The position numbers were made by a program, and so were the translations under genes. 64,000 bases of DNA from JAZKFT01 sp965246935 (GTDB taxonomy: Bacteria; Bacteroidota; Bacteroidia; Chitinophagales; Chitinophagaceae): assembly GCA_965246935.1 (NCBI GenBank), contig CBDFGC010000008.1:620001-684000 (forward strand), read 5' to 3'. Position 1 is the stretch's first letter; every line of letters starts with the position of its first letter. The notes below the pieces were generated by a model. That model saw nothing but the letters and a program-made list of their open reading frames with translations. It ran no database searches and was not told the origin of the DNA. Positions 9,687 through 18,274 of the stretch are shown piece by piece.

Positions 9687-9740
9687 ACCTGATTTATTCC
9701 CGTTAAAAATGTATTACTTTTTACCTGAAAAATTTTCAGC

Positions 9741-11960
9741 TTATTTTACGGCTGTATTGCTCATATCAAATTCAATGACTGCGCCCTTACTGATTACATC
9801 ATGCGAAATAATGTAGTCATTTAATTTTTCACCATTCACTTTTACACTTTGCACATATATATTTTCGGCAGAAGCTTTGGGCGCTGAAATAGTTAGCGTT
9901 TTACCATTACTCATGTGCATTTTTACTTTTGTAAACAATGGCCCGGTAAGGTAATAAACGGGTTGCCCTGAATTCGGGAAAAAGCCCATCGCCGAAAACA
10001 GATACCAGGCACTCATGGCGCCACTATCGTCATTACCCGGATATCCTTCTAACGTAAAAGATTGGTTCATTAAATGCCGAACCCAATAGCTGGTAAGGTC
10101 AGGGCGATTAGCATAAATAAAGCTGTGCACCGCCAGGAAAGCCGGTTCGTTACCGTAATTAATCAGCTTGTTCTCAAAACCATAGTTCAGCTTTTTTGCA
10201 AACGGTTCATTGCCGCCGTTCAGTGCTACCAGGTCCTTAAACTGGTGTGGCATAAAGTAAGAGTAGTTCCAGGAGGAGGCTTCGTAAAAATAGTTTTTCC
10301 AGGAACCCGGATAAGCTTTTGCATCAATGTTCTCAAATTTACCATCTATGTTCTTTGGCATGATGAATCCTTTATAGCCGTCGCTTTCAGCGTCTTTATT
10401 CCATAAATTTGTCCACTGCCTGCTTCTGTTAAAGTAATACTGATAATCATCCGTTTTGCCCAGGCCTTTTGCTACTTCCGCTATGCAATAATCGTTGTAG
10501 TTGTACTCTAACGACATGGATACATCCATAATGCCGGATGGTATCCAGCCCTGTTTTTTGTAGGTGTTCAGTGCGCTGTCCTGCTTTCGCCAGGCATAAG
10601 CTCCCAGCCGCTGATTGTCGGCATCGTATTTCAATACTTTATATGCTTCATTCCAATCAATGCCGGGTACGCCTTTCACATAAGCATCAGCTATAATATT
10701 ATCAATGTTATTACCGCCCTGCTCGTTGTTCATATCGTTTCCATTTACAAAGGCATCCCGTACCATCCCATATTTTTTAAACCGGGCAATAAAAGAATTC
10801 ACGGTACCGCTAACCATCTGCTGGTTAATGAGGGCATGTAACGGGTACATGGTTCTCCAGGTATCCCATACGGCAAAATGATCATCCCATACCGGTACAT
10901 CTTTGTCAAATGCCCGGCTGTCGTTGGTGCGGTTGCGGGGCATTACCTGTGTATGGTAAAAAGCAGAGTAAAAAATCGTTTTATCCTTTTCTGTTCCCCC
11001 TTCTATTTCTATTTTTTTTAAGGCATTGTTCCAGATTGTTTTTGCCGTTTCTTTTGTTTTTTCATAATCCCAGCCTGGTATTTCTGCATCCAGCCATCCT
11101 TTTGCCTGCTCCACACTTTTATAGGAAACGGCAATTTTCATATAAATGATTTCCCCTTTTTTAGTAACGTAATGTACATAAGCCCCTACCCGGTCATTGC
11201 TTTTAAGAAGTGCCTGCGATGCCGTGTTGGCAGAGACTGCACCATTGATCCAGGTGCCATAGCCGGCAGGCTGCTTACTGATTTTTGCAGCATAATAAAT
11301 GTTGTAAGCCCCGCCACCAAAGCCTCCCTGGTATATGCCGTAGCCCGATAAAGACTGGTGCGTAGCATCGTCAAAATGCACTTCGCCTTTCGATACCGTT
11401 CCCCTGATGACCGGCTTAATATCCATTGGAATATTATGGGTAATATCCAACAATATACTGGCACTGTCCGAGGCCGGAAATTGGAACTGGTAAATGGCTG
11501 AATGATAGGATGGGCTTAGCTTTACGCCGATGCCATACCGGGTTAGTGTAACTCCATATTCATACGGGGTAGCGGTTTCATTTTGCTTGGGTGAATCGTG
11601 CAACGTGTCCTGTATGGTAAGCCCTGTTTGTGGGGATAAAAACAGTTGCCCGTTGGTTCCCCACCCGGTACCGCTTACCTGCAGTTGGCCAAAGCCACGG
11701 ATGGGTTCCTGCGGATTGTAGCCATCATCCTCACCGTTTTTTGTTTGCGGACTTGGGTTGATGGAACCAAATGGTAATTGCGGCCCGATAACACAATTAG
11801 AATAATCATTTGCTTTGCCTGCATCACCACCAACACCGATGCGGTTATTTACATAATCAACCGGCTGCTTTGCTTTTGTTTGTGCATCACACGGATGAGT
11901 TGTTACCACCATCATCAATAAAACCTGTGTAACGATTATAATAGTTTTCCGGTTCCTCAT
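9741..11960 (-). CDS. GH92 family alpha-1,2-mannosidase
   Basis: This 739-residue secreted protein has a signal peptide ending near CDAQT. The N-terminal GH92 signature VNNRIGVGG...NDYSNCVIGPQLPFGSINPSPQT and the GFGQLQVSGTGWG block are present. The catalytic domain carries DTWRTMYPLHAL, DAYVKGVPGIDW and the family hallmark EGYPGNDDSGAMSAWYLFSA (about 638-657). GH92 enzymes are calcium-dependent inverting exo-alpha-mannosidases that act on N-glycan or fungal mannan side chains. The gene follows the GH-A hydrolase with only three bases between them. Together with the GH38-like gene it is the main basis for proposing a mannosidic substrate for this locus. Confidence 0.93.
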   Translation of the reverse strand: MRNRKTIIIVTQVLLMMVVTTHPCDAQTKAKQPVDYVNNRIGVGGDAGKANDYSNCVIGPQLPFGSINPSPQTKNGEDDGYNPQEPIRGFGQLQVSGTGWGTNGQLFLSPQTGLTIQDTLHDSPKQNETATPYEYGVTLTRYGIGVKLSPSYHSAIYQFQFPASDSASILLDITHNIPMDIKPVIRGTVSKGEVHFDDATHQSLSGYGIYQGGFGGGAYNIYYAAKISKQPAGYGTWINGAVSANTASQALLKSNDRVGAYVHYVTKKGEIIYMKIAVSYKSVEQAKGWLDAEIPGWDYEKTKETAKTIWNNALKKIEIEGGTEKDKTIFYSAFYHTQVMPRNRTNDSRAFDKDVPVWDDHFAVWDTWRTMYPLHALINQQMVSGTVNSFIARFKKYGMVRDAFVNGNDMNNEQGGNNIDNIIADAYVKGVPGIDWNEAYKVLKYDADNQRLGAYAWRKQDSALNTYKKQGWIPSGIMDVSMSLEYNYNDYCIAEVAKGLGKTDDYQYYFNRSRQWTNLWNKDAESDGYKGFIMPKNIDGKFENIDAKAYPGSWKNYFYEASSWNYSYFMPHQFKDLVALNGGNEPFAKKLNYGFENKLINYGNEPAFLAVHSFIYANRPDLTSYWVRHLMNQSFTLEGYPGNDDSGAMSAWYLFSAMGFFPNSGQPVYYLTGPLFTKVKMHMSNGKTLTISAPKASAENIYVQSVKVNGEKLNDYIISHDVISKGAVIEFDMSNTAVK

Positions 11961-11963
11961 ACT

Positions 11964-13979
11964 TTACTTTTTTAGTAGTAACACCAGGGCATCATTTCCC
12001 TTTATTTGTACTGATTTACCCACAGGCGCTGTTCCATACAAACTGTTACTTATTTTCCATCCTGCTTTAATATTTAATGTGATAGCAGCATCTTCCGGAT
12101 CATAATTAATCAATATAATTACTTTTTCATTCGCACTTAATTCATGCTCTGTTACGGCTATAGCAGGCTTTGTTTGTGTGATAATCCTTTCATCAATCAA
12201 TGGCTTTGCTATTTGCTGATAAATGCGGTTATACAAAGGCTGGCCTTTATCAAACGCACCGGCTGTTTTTGTCAGGTTCATTTCTAAAGGAAAGGCGAGC
12301 AGGTATATTTTCCCTTTACCATAGTTAGACGCTATGAATACCGGGCTACCATCCGGTTCGGTTGCCAGCACCGTTGATGTAAGCGGATTAATGCTGTATT
12401 TTCTTTCGGCAGATGTATTAAAATTAAGGCTATCACCGGAGGGCAGTTTAGACAGATATTTAATGCCGCCTCTGCGTTTGATATTAGTAGAAATTTCAAT
12501 ACCCAATGGCCCGGTGAAGGAAGGCAGGTAGGCATCGTCTATAGAAATATATAGTGACGAACCCTGCGCTACTTTTTCCAATAATTTTTTCCAGTAATCA
12601 TTATAAACCGGGTCAACGCCCTTGATGGAAGGCAACAAATACAGCGGTGCATCCTTTAATTCCTGTCCTGCTTTTTGAAAGGTAAAATCAAAGCCCGCCT
12701 GCTTTGCCAAAATGTAGCTCGAGTAGGCAACAGCCCAGTTATCCTGGTTGTTGGTCAGGATACATACGGCTTCGGTTTTATGTGATGGCAACGCTTTAAA
12801 AGGCAGGCCATCTAAAAAATGACTGAAGTTTTTAAATTCCGTTATTACCGGTTTTAAGGTACGGTCTTCTTTTATGAGGCCCAGTTCCTGTTCTACAGAT
12901 GCGTAATTATAAGGCGGGTAGGGAAGCCTTGTCTGGTCGTAGGCACACCACCAGAAAGTGCCTTTGCAATCGTTGGCCCAGTTGGAAAATAAAGCTGTCC
13001 GGGCAAAGGCAACTTTTTCTTTTTCGCCACCGGTCATAGGGCCCATTACGCCGGTTTCTTCGGTAAGGCAGGGCTTGTTGCCAACATCGCTATATAGGCA
13101 GGTTTCGGCGGCGCCGTGCATGATGGTGCGTATGGTATTAATGCCGTCCTGGCTGGCGTAGGGTGTCCATAAAGAATAGGGATGCGTAGTAAGCACATCG
13201 GTCAATGCTGCCTGATCTTCAATACGCCAGGGGGCATTATCTGCGGGGCTTAAACTGTGCATTCCGCTAACGATGGGCCGGGTATTATCCGCACTGCGGA
13301 TGGCTCCTGAAATTACTGCACTCCAAACGTAGGCCTGGTAATGGTTTTCCACATTTTCCATCACATTGCATTCGTTGCCAAAATCCCAGGCCACAATGGA
13401 TTCTTTGTTTTTTAACCGGGATACAAAGGTGGTAATGAATTTTTGCTGCCAGGCCAATGATTCCGGATCGGTTAAAATGTTTTTTCCTTCCAGTGCAGGC
13501 GGTACGTACAATTGCCCGCTCATCCAGCCGGTAATCAACCCGACAACTAATTTTAAATTATATTTTTTTGCCAGGTCTGCCACGGTTGCAAAATGCTGTA
13601 GCTGCAATTCGCTCATCCCATTTTGTCCGGCTTCTGTCAGCGGCAACGATTCATCAGCAAAAGAAATATATTTGGGAGCGCCGGCGCCGGCATATATCTG
13701 GTGAATAGGCTGGAAGTCGGGCCACAGCGGAAATATCCGCAGCACTTTTATCCCGTTTTCCGAAAGCTGTTTAAAATCGGCTTCTACTACATCCGGTTTC
13801 CAGTTACTCCACATATGTGTGCCGGCGTGGGATGCCCAATAGTTGCAACCAATCATAAAGGTGCCGGGCTTTGCAAAAGGATAATCCTGGGCTGATAACT
13901 GAAGAGAAATAAATGAGATAACAACGTAAATGAGCAGGCTTCTTTTTTTAAAAACAGTTTGATTACTTATTACGAACAT
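11964..13979 (-). CDS. Secreted clan GH-A glycoside hydrolase (GH5-like) with C-terminal domains
   Basis: A 671-residue secreted protein whose signal peptide ends near LQLSAQ (residue 31). The TIM-barrel has FMIGCNYWAS (41-50), LRIFPLWPDFQP (80-91), IVAWDFGNECNV (195-206), with Asn202-Glu203 as the acid/base, and NKPCLTEETG (301-310), with a nucleophile Glu at 307 or 308. This is the GH-A arrangement, closest by eye to GH5-like mannanases and glycosidases. Residues about 400-671 hold a glutamine-amidotransferase-like beta-galactosidase trimerisation region and a small beta domain. It is tightly packed before GH92, so both probably act on one oligosaccharide. The subfamily and linkage are uncertain. 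Confidence 0.78.
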   Translation of the reverse strand: MFVISNQTVFKKRSLLIYVVISFISLQLSAQDYPFAKPGTFMIGCNYWASHAGTHMWSNWKPDVVEADFKQLSENGIKVLRIFPLWPDFQPIHQIYAGAGAPKYISFADESLPLTEAGQNGMSELQLQHFATVADLAKKYNLKLVVGLITGWMSGQLYVPPALEGKNILTDPESLAWQQKFITTFVSRLKNKESIVAWDFGNECNVMENVENHYQAYVWSAVISGAIRSADNTRPIVSGMHSLSPADNAPWRIEDQAALTDVLTTHPYSLWTPYASQDGINTIRTIMHGAAETCLYSDVGNKPCLTEETGVMGPMTGGEKEKVAFARTALFSNWANDCKGTFWWCAYDQTRLPYPPYNYASVEQELGLIKEDRTLKPVITEFKNFSHFLDGLPFKALPSHKTEAVCILTNNQDNWAVAYSSYILAKQAGFDFTFQKAGQELKDAPLYLLPSIKGVDPVYNDYWKKLLEKVAQGSSLYISIDDAYLPSFTGPLGIEISTNIKRRGGIKYLSKLPSGDSLNFNTSAERKYSINPLTSTVLATEPDGSPVFIASNYGKGKIYLLAFPLEMNLTKTAGAFDKGQPLYNRIYQQIAKPLIDERIITQTKPAIAVTEHELSANEKVIILINYDPEDAAITLNIKAGWKISNSLYGTAPVGKSVQIKGNDALVLLLKK

Positions 13980-14027
13980 ATATGCTTTCTATCGTTTTCT
14001 ATTAATATTGATTACCCATTAAAATGA

Positions 14028-14056
14028 ATTTAGCCAACTGTTTCGGTTGGCTAAAT
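14028..14056 (-). terminator. Hairpin after the exported Gfo/Idh/MocA gene
   Basis: Arms ATTTAGCCAAC (14028-14038) and GTTGGCTAAAT (14046-14056) are perfect 11-base complements around a seven-base loop. The hairpin lies 56 bases downstream of the oxidoreductase stop (14112) and upstream of the GH-A hydrolase start (13979). On the minus strand it is followed by TCATTTTAATGG, a weak U-rich tail, so it may be a partial terminator or an operon-internal processing hairpin. Confidence 0.5.
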
Positions 14057-14111
14057 CAATTGTAATTACTACACAGATTATTGGAGATAATTATAAGTAT
14101 TAATGTGTTTA

Positions 14112-15479
14112 TTAGGCAGTAGGCGCCCAACCCTTTTCATATTCCCTGCTCCAGAGTTTCATAGCTTCTTTATCGTTTAATATATGGCCATTCGTGGGAT
14201 CGCAATTCAGCGTACGCCCTACCCGGTAGGCAATATTCCCCAACTGCGGCAGCAGGGTTGATTTATGCCCTTCTGCAATCGGTGCATTTATTTTTTCGTT
14301 GCCACGTATTGCCTCTGCAAAATTCAGCAGGTGTGTGGCATCCAGTAGTTCCGTGGGGCTTACCGGGTTGTCCGCGTTCACAACCGTATCATCTTTTACT
14401 TCCGAAACCAATTTATTCTCTAAGTCAAATATTTTGTACCCATTGCCACCACCATACACTACCGTTCCTTTATCGCCATAAAAAATAACGCCGCGGCCAA
14501 AGCCTTCGGAATTATAATTATTGCAACTACGGCCTTCCCAGGTAGCTGCGGTATTGTTTGGAAATTTGTAGGTAATGGTTTGTGTATCCGGCGTTTCCCA
14601 ATCGTCCTGAAAATGAAAACGGCCTCCGGCAGAAACGACCTCTATCGGAAAATCTACCCCAAGTCCCCAACGGGCGACATCCAGTTCATGGGTGCCGTTG
14701 TTCAATGCTTCCCCGGTGCCCCAATGCCAGCGCCAGTGCCAGTTGTAATGCACCAAATTGCTTTTATATTCTCTGCGGGGTGCCGGCCCCTGCCATAAAT
14801 CAAAGTCTAAATTAGCAGGCACTGGTATCACCGTGCCTGTACCAATTGATTTGCGGTTATTGACGTACCAGCCTCTTGCAAAATACACCCGGCCAATAGC
14901 ACCGGTATGCAGTTTATTCATCATTTCTTTTACATGGGTAAAGGTGCGCCGCTGGCTACCCATTTGTACCAGCCCTTTGTACCTGGTACTGGCCTCTACC
15001 AGCAGTTCACCTTCCCTGGGGTTGTGGCTGCATGGTTTTTCCACATACACATTCCGGCCTGCCTGCAGGCCCATAATGGCTGCGGGCGTATGCCAATGAT
15101 CCGGGGCTGAAACGGCAAGGCCATCAAAATCCTTTTTTTCCAGCAGCTTGCGGATGTCTGCAAAACCCTGCGGCTTTTTACCCGTTATTTTTTCAATATC
15201 TGCAATATTTTTTGCTAATACGTTTGCATCCGGATCGCACAAATAAGCTACTTCTACGTTAGGCAGTTTGGCAAATGTTTTCGCTAAAAAATTGCCCCGG
15301 CTGTTTACTCCCATTACCCCAATCAGTACTTTACTGTTGGGCGCCCCTTTGTAAAAATTTTTAGCAGAGGATAGCATTGGAGATAATAACACACTGGTAC
15401 CGGCTAAAGACATGTTGCGGATAAACTTGCGGCGGCCTTTAAAATCTTCCATTGTACTGCGAATTGTTTTAGAAAGCAT
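14112..15479 (-). CDS. Tat-exported Gfo/Idh/MocA family oxidoreductase
   Basis: This 455-residue protein has the twin-arginine motif GRRKFIRNMSLAG (residues 15-27). The start may instead be the Met at residue 10 (position 15452), which sits closer to the RR pair. The mature Rossmann domain has VLIGVMGVNSRG, then SAPDHWHTPAA and YVEKPCSHNPREGE, the family's EKP catalytic motif. HYNWHWRWHWGTGEALNNGTHELDVARW carries the Asp/His substrate-site residues. Exported members keep a tightly bound NAD cofactor and work in the periplasm on sugars or glycosides. It lies directly downstream of the DUF1735 lipoprotein gene. A role in oxidising a glycan terminus before hydrolysis is possible but is inference. 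Confidence 0.88.
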   Translation of the reverse strand: MLSKTIRSTMEDFKGRRKFIRNMSLAGTSVLLSPMLSSAKNFYKGAPNSKVLIGVMGVNSRGNFLAKTFAKLPNVEVAYLCDPDANVLAKNIADIEKITGKKPQGFADIRKLLEKKDFDGLAVSAPDHWHTPAAIMGLQAGRNVYVEKPCSHNPREGELLVEASTRYKGLVQMGSQRRTFTHVKEMMNKLHTGAIGRVYFARGWYVNNRKSIGTGTVIPVPANLDFDLWQGPAPRREYKSNLVHYNWHWRWHWGTGEALNNGTHELDVARWGLGVDFPIEVVSAGGRFHFQDDWETPDTQTITYKFPNNTAATWEGRSCNNYNSEGFGRGVIFYGDKGTVVYGGGNGYKIFDLENKLVSEVKDDTVVNADNPVSPTELLDATHLLNFAEAIRGNEKINAPIAEGHKSTLLPQLGNIAYRVGRTLNCDPTNGHILNDKEAMKLWSREYEKGWAPTA

Positions 15480-15561
15480 ACTGCTCTAAGCATTCATCCT
15501 GTATGAGTAGTAGCCTGATGTATTAATTACCCTAAAAAACTTTTACTTAAATTAAATGCTG

Positions 15562-16425
15562 CTAAGGAATCGTTATCGCAACTGACTTTACAGAAGGAAC
15601 GCCACTGCCGGTAATTCCTGTTGTAGTCAGGGTAACCGTGTACGTTCCTGAAGCGGCATACACATGGCTGGCAGAAGGCGTGGTAACAATATTAGAACCA
15701 TCGCCAAAATTCCAGGCGTAGCTTACGCCATTGGCCGACAAATTATCAAAATTACCGGTGCGGGTTTCTTTATATACATATGAAGAAAAATTAGCAACCG
15801 GCAGAATTACCTGGGCCGGATCCACAAAAATAACGGTAGTTGCCAGTGCGCTTTTTACCAGCGATGTTTTACCCGGAACGGAAACAGTAATCGCAAAGGC
15901 ATATCTTTTTTTAGGCGTGGTATTTAAGCTGTTCAACAAAAAACTCAGGTTAATTCCCACGCTAAAAGTAGCGCCGGTTTTTCCATCGGCCAACTCAACA
16001 GTTGGCGGAATGGTTAATGCACTTGTGGGTAATAATTCTGTTGTAATAGTCGGGTCTGTAAGCACGTTGAATTTCCCGGCGGTTACTAATTTGGCAATCG
16101 TATCTGTATTTGCTGCAATGCCAATTGTGTAAGCACCACTGGTAGTGATGCCTGCACGGGTTATTCCCAATGGTATATTTATTTTACCACCTGTTACATC
16201 AGCACTAAACCGTTGCGCCTGGTTGTAAATATCTGGTGTTATGGAATATACGCCGCTATAGGTATTGTTTCCGCCCAAGGAGGCGATGGCTGACTGCGAC
16301 ATATAAATCTGCTGATCCGGATAGGGTGCATCAATCAGCGGACTTGTTTTGAAACAGGAAGTAAACATACCAGCCGCTGCTATCATTAGCAAGGCATATT
16401 TACGCCGGTAAAAAAGTGGTTTCAT
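15562..16425 (-). CDS. DUF1735-like surface lipoprotein with C-terminal PKD domain
   Basis: A 287-residue lipoprotein (AAGMFTSC, Cys near residue 24). Residues about 30-200 resemble the DUF1735/BT_3987-type domain found in accessory proteins of Sus loci, with the stretch ELADGKTGATFSVGINLSFL. Residues about 205-287 form a PKD domain with the hallmark YAWNFGDGSN and the closing TYTVTLTTTG. PKD and DUF1735 domains serve in glycan or protein binding at the outer surface. The gene follows the second SusD with an 85-base gap, the normal place for a surface glycan-binding protein. It has no catalytic residues. Confidence 0.8.
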   Translation of the reverse strand: MKPLFYRRKYALLMIAAAGMFTSCFKTSPLIDAPYPDQQIYMSQSAIASLGGNNTYSGVYSITPDIYNQAQRFSADVTGGKINIPLGITRAGITTSGAYTIGIAANTDTIAKLVTAGKFNVLTDPTITTELLPTSALTIPPTVELADGKTGATFSVGINLSFLLNSLNTTPKKRYAFAITVSVPGKTSLVKSALATTVIFVDPAQVILPVANFSSYVYKETRTGNFDNLSANGVSYAWNFGDGSNIVTTPSASHVYAASGTYTVTLTTTGITGSGVPSVKSVAITIP

Positions 16426-16510
16426 GTAAAATATATTTTTACGGTTGTTACGTTAATAAAGAGTTATGGCCGTTCCGGTTGTATGTGTTGCTGGTTATAA
16501 AAAAAGGGAA

Positions 16511-18256
16511 TTACCACTGCGGATTTTGCACTAATAAAGGTGAAATATTAATCTCCGTTTGTGGAATAGGGTATAAATACATTTTAGGCTGAAATACCCG
16601 GTTTTCTACTGTAAAGGGTGAATAGGTAAATACCCCTGTCGTAGCATTTTTTGTTACATCAACACCACGTAGCGGCACACCTAGTGTTGCAGGAGCAACC
16701 ATCCACCGGCGTACATCCCAAAAACGGTGGTCTTCAAAGGCCAGTTCTACCCTTCTTTCATTACGGATTACATCTTTTGCAGCAGTCTGCGATAAACCGG
16801 ATGGCATAGGCGGCATGGCCACACCGCCCCTCGTTCTTACTAAATCAACATATTTTTTAATGTCTGCATTACCAGGGCTGTATTCATTTAAAGCTTCCGC
16901 ATAGTTTAAATACATTTCCGGGAAGCGAAAGAAAATCCAGCTATGCGATGCCGTATTACCACTCGAAATGTTCAGGCTTTCGTTCAGATATTTCCGGAGA
17001 TAATAACCGGTTTTAGTGGCATTCGGGATAGGCTTTGCATCCTTACCACCGGTAAATGTTTCCACGGCCCTTGCAGGTGTACCAAAAGATGCATTATTTA
17101 CAGTTACACTGAAGCCTAAACGAGGGTCCCGGTTGGAATAAGGGCTTGCAGCCATTACCGGATCATTCCAGTCAAACTTAACGGCAGTAGTTGCATTTAC
17201 TTTTACCTCGTACGCATCCACCATATCCTGCGAAGGCGTATTGCCGCTTTGCCCGGACGGAAAACCGATAGGCGAGTTATATTTTTCAAAATCATTGGTA
17301 TTGTTTCCGCCAACCCAATTGATTCTCGACATAATAATCTCGGCATTATTGAACGTATTGAACAGTGATTTATAAGCGCCTAATGTAACTGCCGGGCTTG
17401 CATCAATACATGCCTTGGCTGCATCAGCAGCGGCTTTCCAACGCAGCATACGGTCGCCGGCCGGTAATGAAATATATTCGGGGTTTGCATACCCGCCTGC
17501 CCAGGTAGTGGTATTGAATAAATCGCTTGCGGCATACAGCAACACCCGGCTTTTTAAGGCCAATGCCGAAAGTTTGGTAGCCCGCCCTAAATCGTTGCCA
17601 ACAATATAAGGCGCTGTAGACCCCGTTAGTGGCAATTCCAATGCTGCCGAATCACATTCATTGGTAATAAAATTGATACAATCGTTTAAACTGTTGCGTT
17701 TGGTTTTAGAGAAGTCTTCTTCTAAAGTAAGTGCCTGGTTGATCAGCGGGATTCCTCCATAACGTTTTACTAATTCAAAATAATAAAATGCCCGCAGAAA
17801 CCTGGCTTCATATTTCCATCTTCTTATCTCAGCAAGGTTGCTGGTGTACACCTGCTGTGCGGATGCAGAGGGATCCAGTTTATATTGGTTCAGGTTAATT
17901 TTATCAGTAGATAACAGGAACTGATCTACCCTGCGAATATCCCGGTAATATTTATCCCATATATAATCCGGATTATTAATAGCATTCCAGCTACCGGTAT
18001 TAAATGCCTGCACGGCATTGGTTTCGCTGGTGAATTCGGCTTCGTCCGAGGCAGAGGCCATCATGGCACTGGTACCTATGTACTGCATTCCATCCGGCAA
18101 GTCGGAGTAAATGGCGGTAAGCAACCCTTTTACATTACCAAACGATTGCTCCAGTTGCTCCCGGCTAATGGTAGTCTGGAAATCACGGTCGAGTTTCTGG
18201 CAGCCCACAAAACCAATGAGTGTGCAGGCAGCCGCTATATATTTCAATATTTTCAT
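16511..18256 (-). CDS. SusD/RagB-type outer-membrane lipoprotein (pair 2)
   Basis: A 581-residue lipoprotein (IGFVGCQ, Cys19). The family pattern includes RRWKYEARFLRAFYYFELVKRYGGIPLI near residue 145, which is the SusD TPR helix, then SWIFFRFPEMYLNYAEALNEY, and RNERRVELAFEDHRFWDVRRW near residue 500. SusD proteins bind glycan at the cell surface and form the lid on the partner SusC channel. It starts 18 bases after the second SusC. It differs clearly from the other SusD at 21254-23038, so the two pairs are not a recent duplication and may take different oligosaccharides. Confidence 0.95.
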   Translation of the reverse strand: MKILKYIAAACTLIGFVGCQKLDRDFQTTISREQLEQSFGNVKGLLTAIYSDLPDGMQYIGTSAMMASASDEAEFTSETNAVQAFNTGSWNAINNPDYIWDKYYRDIRRVDQFLLSTDKINLNQYKLDPSASAQQVYTSNLAEIRRWKYEARFLRAFYYFELVKRYGGIPLINQALTLEEDFSKTKRNSLNDCINFITNECDSAALELPLTGSTAPYIVGNDLGRATKLSALALKSRVLLYAASDLFNTTTWAGGYANPEYISLPAGDRMLRWKAAADAAKACIDASPAVTLGAYKSLFNTFNNAEIIMSRINWVGGNNTNDFEKYNSPIGFPSGQSGNTPSQDMVDAYEVKVNATTAVKFDWNDPVMAASPYSNRDPRLGFSVTVNNASFGTPARAVETFTGGKDAKPIPNATKTGYYLRKYLNESLNISSGNTASHSWIFFRFPEMYLNYAEALNEYSPGNADIKKYVDLVRTRGGVAMPPMPSGLSQTAAKDVIRNERRVELAFEDHRFWDVRRWMVAPATLGVPLRGVDVTKNATTGVFTYSPFTVENRVFQPKMYLYPIPQTEINISPLLVQNPQW

Positions 18257-18274
18257 CAGGTTTCTTTTAAGGTA

